A stretch of 64,000 nucleotides of DNA from Glandiceps talaboti (Eukaryota > Hemichordata > Enteropneusta > Spengelidae), in contig NC_135550.1 in assembly GCF_964340395.1 (NCBI RefSeq), positions 27,946,176-28,010,175 of the forward strand, read 5' to 3'. Each line of letters begins with the position of its first letter. Within the stretch, counting starts at the first letter, position 1. Of this stretch, positions 54,569 to 64,000 are shown piece after piece. The notes beneath the pieces are model-generated. The model did no database searches and was not told where the DNA came from. It saw only the letters and a list, made by a program, of their open reading frames with translations. Both the position numbers and the translations under genes were made by a program.

Positions 54569-54943
54569 CTCGGTGAGTATCAAACTGCTAAGACAGTGCT
54601 CTATACCGCAGTGGCAGAGCGTAATAGTTTTGAAACTTCCTCTACAACTACTAAGTTGTTTGGGCTGAAATAGTACCATAATAGTAGTACCAAAAGAAAT
54701 ATTACAGTTGTGCTACAGTAACAAAAAAAATTGTACTCTTTTTAGTTATTGTAGGGGGCAGGATATTATGCACTTTTTTTCTTTTCTTTTTTTTTTTTGG
54801 GGGGGGCCATGAAATTTTTATACTTTTGAAAGGGGGGGCTGTGAAATTTTGGTCACAGTGGATGGGGGGGCCAGGAAAAAAACCAAGTCAGAGATAATTT
54901 CTCCCCAGCCCCCCCCCCCCTGCCGTAAATTCTGTCCGGTCCC
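54037..54943. mobile_element. Harbinger-like MITE with about 50 bp terminal inverted repeats
   Basis: The ends are inverted copies beginning GGGACCGGACAGAATTTACG and continuing through a G-run and GGGGAGAAATT. Flanking TAA at 54034-54036 and 54944-54946 is a 3 bp target duplication, and the host LINE reads through when one copy is removed. TIR plus a TAA duplication suggests the PIF/Harbinger superfamily. There is no transposase ORF. The interior is G-run-rich, with (CA)n at about 54380-54431, (CATA)n at about 54448-54470 and (AT)n at about 54521-54566. Confidence 0.7.
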
Positions 54944-55006
54944 TAAGTCCACAATTAATGCTAGATATATTTGATAAACTAATAAGACCAATAGTTGTAT
55001 ATGGGT

Positions 55007-55168
55007 TAGTCTTGCTGCTAGACGTTCGGGCTTTCTTTCGATGCTATAACTATAAGCGAACGAAGTTCGCATGTGAGGGCCTGCCCGAAATGTTCCATCC
55101 TCGATAGCGTTGTTCGGCTGTGTGTCGTGTTTTATCGGAAGAACATCCGAGGGCTAGCTGATAGACTA
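55007..55168. mobile_element. 162 bp MITE with 9 bp target duplication
   Basis: An insertion inside the LINE bounded by TATATGGGT at 54998-55006 and 55169-55177. Its ends are imperfect inverted repeats: TAGTCT..C.GCTAG.C.TCGG on the left against the reverse complement of the right end. No coding capacity. A 9 bp duplication fits a Mutator-like family best; hAT (8 bp) is the alternative. Confidence 0.65.
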
Positions 55169-56262
55169 TATATGGGTGTGACATATGGAGTGATGAGTGC
55201 TGCAAAGATTCACCAATTGAAACTGTAAATGTTAACTTCTGTCGGTTTATACTAGGAGTATCAAAGAAAACCCACTAAAATGGGGATTTATGGGGAACTC
55301 GGAAGATTTCCATTAGATATATTTGTGAAAAAACAAGCGATAAAATATCTCGTCCATGTAATGAATACAAAAAACAACATATTACGAGAAGCTTTCAGTT
55401 TCAACAAAGAAAAAAAGACAACCTGGTACAAATCCACAACTTTGTACCTACCTAATAGTGACATAAATCAATTACAAGTCAATGAAATCAGTAAAAAAAT
55501 AAAAACACAGCAAATGATCAACATTGAACATCAGCAACAAGCAAGCTTCATCTCACAGTGGAAAAACAGCTTAAATAACACAGAGGAAAATGGAAATAAT
55601 AACTGCAAACTCAGAACATACACACTCATTAAATTAGATTTTAAGCTTGAACCTTATCTAGAAAAATTAAATAACCCAGAATTGCGATAAATAATCTGTA
55701 AATTCAGACTAAGTGACCACAAACTTGAAATTGAAAAGGGTCGTCATTACAAAATACCAGCTAAAAGCAGATTATGTAAAATATGCAACTCAACCCTTGT
55801 AGAGGATGAAAAACACTTTATATTACAGTGTCCCCTGTATAATTTACTCAGGCATGACCTCTTTAGTGAAGCTGATAAACATATTAATAATTACAGAAAC
55901 TTGACAAAGGAACAACAATTTAAAGAAATAATGAGCAACAAAAATCTAATTATCGCACTTGGAAAATATATCAAACTGAGTAATATAAAAAGGGAGCACC
56001 ACCTACAAAATACTTATAATATATCATTTGAAATGTCTAATTACCCTTCATTATTATTTTTTCATTAATATTATGTTTCAACTCGTTGAATAGTTATTGT
56101 TGTTGTCTTGTTTTGTTTTGTAGTCTTTATTATGATGTGTAATGTTACTTTTGAAAAGCCTATAAGTGTTATTATTATGATTTTTTTTTCCAATTTTATT
56201 TTATTTGTACCTTTAACAAATCCCCAAGGTTTTGTTACGTGTAATCAATAAATAAATATATA

Positions 56263-57074
56263 ACTGCATTGTTTTGGATGTGGATTCATATCATTCAAAA
56301 GAAAGACCAAACCAGTTACATATACATATTCATAAAATATAGTATGTTGGATTCAGTTTCCTAATATCTGGTTGCTCAGTATCTGAGTTCGATATTCAAA
56401 TGCCAACTAGTCCCAGCATTTGGTGTCATTTTTCAAGAGCTCATAAACCGAGACGTGTTTGAAAGACATTAGTCATTAGATAGAAAGTACAGAATGTTCG
56501 TCCCGAGCATCACAATAGATATGTACCTATTCTGTCGGATGGCGTTTCCCAACCTCAAGTTGTAGTGCACACATATTAATCTCTTGATAATGTCACGCAT
56601 AACGAATAAATTACTGATGTATTTCAGGGAGGGGGAGGGGCATGGGTGTAAATTCTACAACCTCCACAAATCATGGCCATTTACTGGTAACGAACGACAG
56701 ATTTGGTGATAGCTTGTTTCATATAATGTGTTTTAGGGCCAATTGTATTGTGAATTCTTGAGATGAATTCTTTATCTGTAGTATAGGGTGGCGCGGGTCC
56801 AATCATTAATGGTTGTCCCATACCTTGTCAGAATTTCGTGAAATGTGTAATTTTAAAATAACCTTTTCGCCATGTCATTCAAAATGCAACTATTTGTCAC
56901 AGTTTCAGGTTTACAGCAATGTTCAGTATAATTTCAGAAAATATTAATTTTCAATATCGAAAATTGACTGCTCATCTGATTTGTTCTTTTGCGGTCTTGT
57001 AAATCAACAATTTCATATTTTATGAGAAACGTTCATAAGATTATTCAATGCATTACATTATATACAATTATATT
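56263..57074. other. Intergenic sequence without recognised features
   Basis: About 800 bp between the LINE 3' end and the next inverted-repeat element. It is AT-rich, with short G-runs near 56630. I found no coding similarity, RNA gene or transposon ends. Confidence 0.4.
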
Positions 57075-57470
57075 ATAGCATTACCAATTCCAGTGAATTT
57101 TGTGACGTCATCGCTGTACATTATTACTGATAATGTACTCCATTATTGAGCATCGCGGCCCCGGAACGAGCATAACAATACAAGCTTATTTGTTTTGTTT
57201 CTTCATACGACTAGGTATTTTTTCGAAATGTATGTTGTTACTTATGATTGTCATTTCCACTGTTTAAAAATACAACGCATTCATGAAACAAGTTTGTCTT
57301 CACAGCAGTTCATTGAAGTGTATATGTGTGTGTACGTGTACGTACGTGTGTCGCTATGATTAGTATTCAGCTTCCGGGCCGAACATGATAGACGATGTTC
57401 AGCGCTGTGTATATTATACGTTGTTTTGCGTTTCTCGGTCTACAAATTCACTGGAATTGGCAAAACTATA
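57075..57470. mobile_element. Possible MITE with about 30 bp inverted ends
   Basis: CCAATTCCAGTGAATTT near 57086 is exactly inverted near 57444 (AAATTCACTGGAATTGG). Weaker matches outside (TTATAG) and inside extend the terminal repeat to roughly 30 bp. No coding capacity and no target duplication resolved. It could be a decayed MITE. Confidence 0.45.
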
Positions 57471-57477
57471 AAATAAT

Positions 57478-57619
57478 AACAATAATGTATGCCCTCCCAG
57501 TCCATAATGGACTCAAGCAAACGTTGCACTCCATAATGGGCTTGGCTGTCGCCTCGCCCATTATGTCGTTCAAAGTTTGCTTTCGTCCATTATGGGCTGG
57601 GAGGGCGTACATTATTGTT
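57478..57619. repeat. 142 bp hairpin element, 64 bp arms
   Basis: The left arm (57478-57541) and the reverse complement of the right arm (57556-57619) agree at most positions, starting AACAATAATGTA and containing two CCATAATGG blocks, around a 14 bp loop. This is a foldback-like MITE or structured repeat immediately next to the preceding inverted-repeat element. Confidence 0.7.
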
Positions 57620-57722
57620 TAATTAATAAAATCTTCAAATGACATCTGGTGAATTACATATAATGTATTGTGTGTATAGATTTAACGACAAACAGGAATA
57701 TCTTGGTGTTTTACTGTAAATG

Positions 57723-57728
57723 TTTATT
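57723..57728 (-). terminator. CRY-DASH 2 polyadenylation signal
   Basis: AATAAA on the minus strand, about 460 bp after the copy 2 stop codon. It is the best-placed candidate in the 57620-58187 gap, which otherwise shows only AT-rich 3' UTR-like sequence with a repeated phrase about GTTTGATGTCAT near 57995 and 58070. Confidence 0.4.
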
Positions 57729-58187
57729 ACAAAATAAATATTAAGAAAACAACAAGTTTAGTGATCGTTGACTCTTCAACGTATTAGTTTTGAAAACGAC
57801 AACAACAATAATAACATGCGGACAAATCCCATATTGTTCCAATCGTCCTGGAACTCACAACTGATATCTTTAATATATGAGTAATATCGTGCATGCTTTA
57901 AGTGAAAGTATCTAGAAGTCATCAAGGCTTCAATGAATAGGAAAGACATACAATCTAGTCGACTATACACGTGTTGTGTATCCCTCAAGTGTCAGTTTGA
58001 TGTCATTTGACTATACCCACAGACAGTATTAGTCCACCAAAACACGAGTTGTATATCCATCAAATCTCAGTTTGATGTCATGTTACTGTAATATACCCAC
58101 GGTATTAGTCAACCAAATATCAGATCTAGGCATTTTAAACCATCAATATCTCAATCTGTCTGTCACTGTGACTCTCAGTACGTTTCT

Positions 58188-60764
58188 TCACTGTGATTTG
58201 CCACCTTTGCTTGAGAAGTAGAAATCTATGCCTCTGTTCTTATGTTTGGGTGGAGATCTAGCTGGACCTTTACCTTTTTTACCCTAGGAGGGAAGAAAAA
58301 AATGAAGTATATAATGAGTGTCGTTAATCCTTTTTAGATTAGGTACACCATCTCCGATTTCAATTTCTGCGGTTTTATACAACATTGTATAGTTGTATGT
58401 CCACTTCCTTGCTTTTAAATTTTATATATTGAAAGTGGCAAATGTCATATCAGATCGACTTTTTATTTCATTCAACATACATTTTTTTTGTGGTAAACAT
58501 ATCGTAAGGTTACACTTACGGACTGTTTGATATGTCTATTCCATTCGGGTGCCATGACAACAGGTGTTGGGTAAGTGTCTCCAAGGGTAACACCTGCATG
58601 TGACAAAGTTGCACTGCTCAGACTCCATGGTGCATGTACGTCACCATTCTTTATACCTGCTAACTCTGGAACCCACAGACGAATGTAGTCACCCTGTTGA
58701 AAATATTAACACTTATTAACTATAACTGATATATACAAGAGGACTATCATCATACATAGTAACTACTTGTATACATCTAAGGTATATGTTTGCATCTCTA
58801 GTTTATATTTTTCACTGCCTTTTCATATTGATTCTTTGACAGAAGGAGATAACAGAAAGTCACACGAGTTACCTCTGCAATGATTGATTACTTTATAAGG
58901 TTTACCTGTGCATCATAATCCAATCCCTGCTTCACCATGTTAAACTTCCGATCTTGCCTTGGATCATTGCCAATACCAGCACTGTACAACCAGTTACCAT
59001 AGTTACTGCTTACATCATGATCAATCTGTTGAAAGATAATGAATAAGTCATTATCACGAGCAGCAATGGTGATTTTGTCGATAACAACAAACTAATCATA
59101 TGTTTGGGTACTGTTCATTTTAATATTAAGGGATTTTCAAACATATTTTTGTAAAATTACATTATGAGAAACACATATTGCACGAATATCCATTTCTCTC
59201 AAACGTTGTTTGACAGTTTTTAAAGTTGTAGCAGACTTACCAAACAATTCTTGGTCGAGTTTACTTACCAGCAAGTATTCAAACCATTCCGCACCAAGCC
59301 TCCAGTCTAGTCCAAGGTCTTTTGTGAGGAAACTAGCAACATTCTGACGCCCTCTATTGGACATAAAACCCGTGGTTGCCACTTCTCTCATATTAGCATC
59401 CACAAACGGTACACCTGTCCTACCCTCTTTCCACGCATTGAACAACGTCTCGTCTTGTTTCCACTCAATGTGTTTATCTTGAAGGCCTATAATACAAAAA
59501 TAAGAATTCAAACCAGGTCTATACTATATCTTGAGACTTTATGGCTACGTTATCACTTATGGGATGAAAACTGTCTGAATAATGACCAGTGAACCAGAGC
59601 TGCAGTGAACATTGAGTTGCTGTTTAATTTTAACAATGGGTAGGTCAGCAGTGATGTGATATGACTGTCGATTTGTTATTGCCAAGAACAATAAATTCCG
59701 TTTCAGATAAAACCAAATTTTCAAAAAGTTTAAGGTAAAGTTCTCACCACTCAAGTAGAAGAGTCTTTCTCCAAACTTCAAAGCTACAAACTTGAAGTAA
59801 TCTCTCCAAAGTAACTCAAAAATAACCCTGTGTTGAAAGAATAAGATTAGGAATCTTGTAAAGTGAACGGTACTGGCTAGTACCTGTGTAACCGATTCGT
59901 TGTAGGAGACAGAATAGCTGTTATAATACTCGTATGTATAAGTAATTTACTAAGGAATCCTTACTCCTGCTTCGAGACTTCAATCCCTGCATGTACATTA
60001 TTGTGTATACTGTACATCATTCTTTGCATCGTGGCATCAACTCCTAAATACATAGGCTTGACTGTGTAAATGTGGTGCTTTGCATTGATGAAATGTTCTA
60101 TGATTTATGCAACTCTTGTCATTTAGTAAATAAGACCAATCCCACTTGTAAGTGAAATTTGATATCCTTTTAAGTAAATCAACTAGGAAATGTTGCCATG
60201 TTTACCAGTAAGTAGATTGATTTGATGTCCTCTCTCTTTCATATCTTCTGATCTCTTCATAGATTTTTCTGGGTGAAATACACCCTAATGCCAACCTGTG
60301 AATAAGATAATAGTAGAATTCAATGGAATGCGCAGATGAAGATGATAGGAGAACTACAAGAAATAACAAACATTGCAAGATATATGTGTATATGGTTCAG
60401 ATCTAGAACAACATTGTTGTTGTTAGGAGTATGCTGTAATTCTGTTCATTTTGTTTAGATAGGGAAAATCTTAATGGTTATCCATGCCCATATTTTTACC
60501 TATATCAATTCAAGTCTTGTTTTTATGACGTTGTCAGATTTCAATCTTGAAGAGGTGAAGTTCAACATGGTACAAGCCAAAAACAATTCGATTAAAGTGA
60601 CTTCATTTACTTACCATGCAGAAAACTTTGTTGAATAATCAGCACTGATCATTCCATTTCGTGTTTCCTTGTAACTCGACACACAGTCCTACCAATACAC
60701 AATTAGAAAAAAATTATATCCTGAATGAAGGAAAGAATGAATATGCCTACATATGTACGCCTAC

Positions 60765-60809
<45 letters not shown>

Positions 60810-63747
60810 CATGTCCCTCGTGACAAAGTCTCATTTATACTTACACTTTCCCATAGGTAATAATTAAGTCGGGCCAAAGCAGCTGTCTCCCCACCTTCAA
60901 ATGGAAATGCCGATCTTGGGTCAGAGGCAGGAGCTAAAGATAAAACATAGAATATTACTTAATATCACAACATTATGTGGAAAGTCACTTGCACAACCGA
61001 TAGCCCCTCCGTTGGTGGAGGGGCTATACACCCCAACGATTTTAAAACGTTTCAAAGCAAGATTTTTATTAAGCATTTGCATAAAACAGCAACAACAACA
61101 ACAACACCAATACTAATAATAATAATAATAATAATAACAATGCATTCTGGTGATCGTGTACGTAAGGGCTATCATCAGTTTGTTTCCTTTTATTTCATTT
61201 TTTTGGTCTACTATGATGTAATATTTTCACACCTTTCAGACCATAATCTTCCATTTCTGGCAAATTGCCTTCTTCCAATCCCTCTGGCAGTGGTTTGAGT
61301 GTGCTGGCTAAGTTTATTGTACTTCTTACTCTGGACCTGGCTTCCGTTCTTTTCCGAAATTCTGTATACACATTCGGCAACCTAAGAACAAAAACTAGGT
61401 CTGAATATAGCCTGGTCTAATTTGGTGTGCATCAACGTTGTTTGCTATTTTCATAGACGATTATGAATTGACTTTCAAACATTTTTAAAATTTGGTACAC
61501 AGTTGACACGAAAAGTTACTGATAACACAAATGAGCAATGTTCAAACATAGACAATGGAGGGAATGCACAGAATGCATACATACATACATACATACATAC
61601 ATACATACATACATACATCCATCCATCCACACACACACACACACACACACATACATACATACATACATACATACATACATCCATCTACACACACACATAC
61701 ATACATACATACATACATACATACATACATACATACACATACATACATACATACATACATACACACACACATACATACATACATACATACATACATACAT
61801 ACATACATACATACATACATACATACATACATACATACATACATACATACTGCCCCTCCATTGTCTATGTAATGGTTCAAACTAGGAGTTATATGATAGA
61901 TAACTAGTACTGTAAAATCTTTGACTTACTGTTTAACACTAAATGGTATATCATCTCTGTGGTACAATGTAGAACCCCAAAACTTCTTGATGGGAACTCC
62001 ACATTGTTCTACAGCAGTCTCTACATCCAATTCTTCTTTTGTTGCCTGTGAATTTTAAGAGTAATGACGGTCTAGTTGAATATTTGATTCCACGATTATA
62101 TGGATGCAGACAAAGGCTACAATAAACGTGTATCTACTTCTAGTGAATGCAAGAAAATTGACAAAATCAACGACCAACAACATTAAAATGGAAAGAAATA
62201 TGCGACTGAATGATTTGAAAACAGTGTGTTTGTGAATCTATTTTCTCAGGAACAACATTTATTTTGAAACTTGAAAAGAAGAACAAAGAGGGTTGCTCAT
62301 GAACTAAATAGGTTACATTTGAATGTTGTGATTCAGTTTTCATTATAACCTCGCCATCTAAAGTTATATCTCAAGAGGTAAGGCGTCAAAACTGATTAGT
62401 ACAACTGATAATATTTTATGCAAATTTAAATGTATATAGATATATTTTGATAAAAATTACTAACTTCTTCTTGGAATGCTACTGCCGTGACATGATCTTT
62501 GCCAATCGTCTCAATCAGCTGTGGTATGACTGTTTCTGGTTTACCTTGCCTGACAATTAAACCACTGAAAAGAACAGATAACAATGTTTAAAGTGTACAC
62601 AATTAATACTAACACTACCTCATTTCAACATACTTTTTTATTACAAGAAATCCGAGTTTAACTACTTTCAAGTTGTTTTCTGTCTTCATGAAAAGTAACA
62701 AATTACACCTAAACATATTACGTAAACAGTATCTTTAAAATTGCAAACAAAAACAGTTTTTTCCATCCTTGAAACTCACCTATTGGCAGATCGGAGTCTC
62801 TGTCTGAGATCAGACACACTTTCTCTTAGAAACTTGAATCTAAAAGGTCCAGTCTTGGGAAAGTTGAAATGATAGGTGCCCTTGTAATGTCTTGGGTCGA
62901 AGCAGTATAAAGGTACTACATAATCGGCATTGTTAAAAGCCCAATGAAGAACCTAGATATAAATATTAAAGAAAACAATTATTCCTAGCTAACAAATGTT
63001 GCATAGAGTAAAAATACCTTCAGACCTCTCACCATTTAAAGGAAAAACACCTATATTCAGAACATGCACTAATGATTGTGCTAATGGCGATACATTCAGC
63101 AAGAACAAATGGTTCATTAGGTCATGGACGTAAATTTAATTGAAATGGTAATGTCTTCTTAGTGAATTGATGGGTTTCCTAACATCAACACATCATTCGT
63201 CTCACATGTGTATACGTACATGTACCGCACTTAATGAAACTACTTATTTATTCATTTACCACCGCGGACGAATAACTTTCAACTGCTCGGGAGGTCTAGG
63301 CTCATACTCAGGTTTAGCCGCTGTGACCAATGATTATCACTTACATACCGACATCACGGTGACGTCATGACCTTGACCATGCATCGAATATCCCACCAGG
63401 TTAGATTTACAGTGCAAAACCTATAGGCTGTGTTTTCACAACAGAACGAAATTTGTTGTGTATTTCATTATAATTACCGAACTGAGCATGATGAACATTG
63501 GTGAGCAGCATGTACGTGGTGTAGCTCTGGATGTGTATATGCTACGAGGTTCGGCATGTCTTCCCAGAGCTAGTATAACGAGATAGACTGAATGTATGGT
63601 TTCACAGCCATTAATTTAGCGGGTTTCTATTACAGCTATAAAACGTTTCACATCTTAAATACCAAAGTACAGAATCCTTACCTCATTGTCATGCAATCTA
63701 AGATCAGTCCTAAACAGGCAGATGACTGTTCTAGTTTTTGACGCCAT
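58188..63747 (-). CDS. CRY-DASH cryptochrome/photolyase, copy 2 (canonical)
   Basis: Thirteen exons: 63682-63747, 62780-62952, 62465-62564, 61930-62045, 61233-61381, 60845-60933, 60615-60688, 60206-60295, 59748-59827, 59269-59486, 58906-59025, 58520-58693, 58188-58283. They total 1,545 bases, 514 residues, the usual CRY-DASH length. The start [20 protein letters not shown] and [12 protein letters not shown] mark the antenna-binding domain. [59 protein letters not shown] and STYW follow. The FAD domain has [68 protein letters not shown] and DRKFN. The basic C-terminal tail ends [15 protein letters not shown], typical of the class. Exon junctions 1-11 match copy 1, showing tandem duplication. 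Expected cofactors are FAD and a folate antenna. Confidence 0.93.
60763..60807. repeat. (TATG)n microsatellite
   Basis: About 45 bp in the CRY-DASH 2 intron between exons 6 and 7. It is the same motif class, on the opposite strand, as the arrays at 16.7 and 61.6 kb. Confidence 0.9.
61000..61028. repeat. Short perfect hairpin in CRY-DASH 2 intron 5
   Basis: ATAGCCCCTCC and its exact inverse GGAGGGGCTAT with a 6 bp loop. Intronic, function unknown. Confidence 0.6.
61088..61140. repeat. (CAA)n-(TAA)n compound microsatellite
   Basis: Short CAA run followed by a TAA run in CRY-DASH 2 intron 5. Confidence 0.85.
61546..61870. repeat. Compound (ACAT)n/(AC)n array framed by a 17 bp inverted repeat
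   Basis: About 270 bp of ACAT, AC and ATCC repeats in CRY-DASH 2 intron 4. The array is bounded by ACATAGACAATGGAGGG (61546-61562) and its exact reverse complement (61854-61870), with GTTCAAAC or a near copy just outside on both sides. This suggests a MITE whose interior is, or became, a microsatellite. Confidence 0.8.
63360..63378. promoter_or_regulatory. CRE abutting an ERR-type half site, CRY-DASH 2 intron 1
   Basis: A perfect palindromic CRE TGACGTCA (63360-63367) is followed directly by TGACCTTGACC (63368-63378), whose reverse complement contains TCAAGGTCA, the ERR/SF-1 monomer site. It lies about 300 bp into the first intron. A regulatory role is inferred from motifs only. Confidence 0.35.
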
Positions 63748-64000
63748 ACTGCAGTGGTGTGTATGTGTCGATGAGAGAATGGTTGAAACTGGAGTTGGTG
63801 TTGTAATGCTAGGTTATGCAATACCATTGTGTAACCTTATGAATAATTCATCACGACAGGCTGGATAGTCCGACATCATGTATAACTTGAGTACATTAAT
63901 CAACCAACAAAATCAGCAACAATATCAATATAAACAGTAACGATTAACAGAAATATGTAACAATAATTGAAACAGTGATTCAGGTACGTATTCAATTACG
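63748..64000. promoter_or_regulatory. CRY-DASH 2 upstream region
   Basis: The right edge of the window, upstream of the copy 2 start. GTTATGCAAT at 63813-63822 fits a C/EBP-PAR-bZIP hybrid (D-box-like) site about 66 bp before the ATG. No CACGTG is seen here. The rest is AT-rich without a recognised feature. Confidence 0.35.

Larger units (their letters stand above)
53975..56262 (+). mobile_element. 5'-truncated, decayed LINE with two nested insertions
   Basis: Fragments of a non-LTR retrotransposon reverse-transcriptase C-terminal region, in three pieces: about 53975-54036, 54947-55006 and 55178-56262. Recognisable blocks are LDIFDKLIRPIVVYG, SPIETVNVNFCRFILGV, YGELGRFPLDIF, and a terminal Cys/His motif LCKICNSTLVEDEKHFILQC. 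The frame shifts around 55278, and there is an in-frame stop at 55688, so it is dead. The ORF ends at 56068, followed by about 190 bp of 3' UTR ending in an AATAAATAAATA-like tail, as in CR1/L2-type LINEs. A 907 bp element (TAA target duplication) and a 162 bp element (9 bp duplication) interrupt it. Confidence 0.75.

Noticed and set aside
55280-55690. 136-codon ORF as a host gene
   Set aside because: Its blocks and the Cys/His motif after its stop match the C-terminal part of LINE reverse transcriptases; it is a decayed LINE.
53975-56262. Retroviral or LTR element between the CRY-DASH genes
   Set aside because: No long terminal repeats and no gag, protease or integrase similarity were seen; the reverse-transcriptase tail is of the non-LTR type.
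61475-61907. Overlapping His-Thr-Tyr-Ile ORFs on both strands
   Set aside because: Translation of the compound ACAT/AC array in CRY-DASH 2 intron 4.

Overview
This is animal nuclear DNA: AT-rich, gene-dense, with short exons, GT-AG introns of a few hundred bases, many simple repeats and small DNA transposons. All six genes are ordinary metazoan protein genes. Tandem CRY-DASH genes, together with UNC79, THADA and COA8, point to an aquatic invertebrate (invertebrate deuterostome or lophotrochozoan). The sequence alone does not fix the phylum.

Layout. (1) 1-19.5 kb, minus: UNC79, the large auxiliary subunit of the NALCN sodium-leak channel. 29 exons are visible, and the 3' end runs off the left edge. 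(2) 20.2-38.6 kb, plus: a complete THADA gene of about 36 exons, head-to-head with UNC79 across a gap of about 670 bp. (3) 39.3-43.0 kb, minus: a small Lys/Arg/Ser-rich nuclear-type protein of 168 codons that I cannot name. It carries a foldback element in its last intron. (4) 43.1-44.9 kb, plus: COA8 (APOPT1), a mitochondrial cytochrome-oxidase assembly factor that shares a 157 bp bidirectional promoter with gene 3. (5) 47.3-53.8 kb and 58.2-63.7 kb, both minus: two tandem CRY-DASH photolyase/cryptochrome genes with matching exon structure. They are separated by about 4.3 kb made largely of nested mobile elements (a decayed LINE carrying two MITE insertions) and palindromes.

Most unusual signals. 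First, the 3' end of an exon together with its 5' splice site has been tandemly amplified into the following intron. This is clear at UNC79 exon 13 (63 bp x 8) and THADA exon 31 (37 bp x 11), degenerate at UNC79 exon 25 (3 copies), and weak at THADA exon 14. Second, the two CRY-DASH paralogs differ at about a quarter of the bases in one exon, yet are about 98% identical over 164 bp covering the next exon, which looks like gene conversion. The left copy has also lost conserved residues and its C-terminal tail. Third, the left CRY-DASH promoter has an E-box 5 bp from a D-box, like known light-responsive modules. Fourth, the last THADA intron has (GT)n near its donor and (AC)n nearer its acceptor, able to pair across the intron.

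The genes do not form one pathway. UNC79 acts in neuronal excitability, THADA in tRNA 2'-O-methylation and metabolic regulation, COA8 in respiratory complex IV assembly, and the CRY-DASH pair in blue-light sensing or DNA repair. No virus-derived element, CRISPR array, tRNA or rRNA was recognised. Exon limits were read by eye from ORFs, splice signals and recalled homologs, and most should be right to within a few bases.
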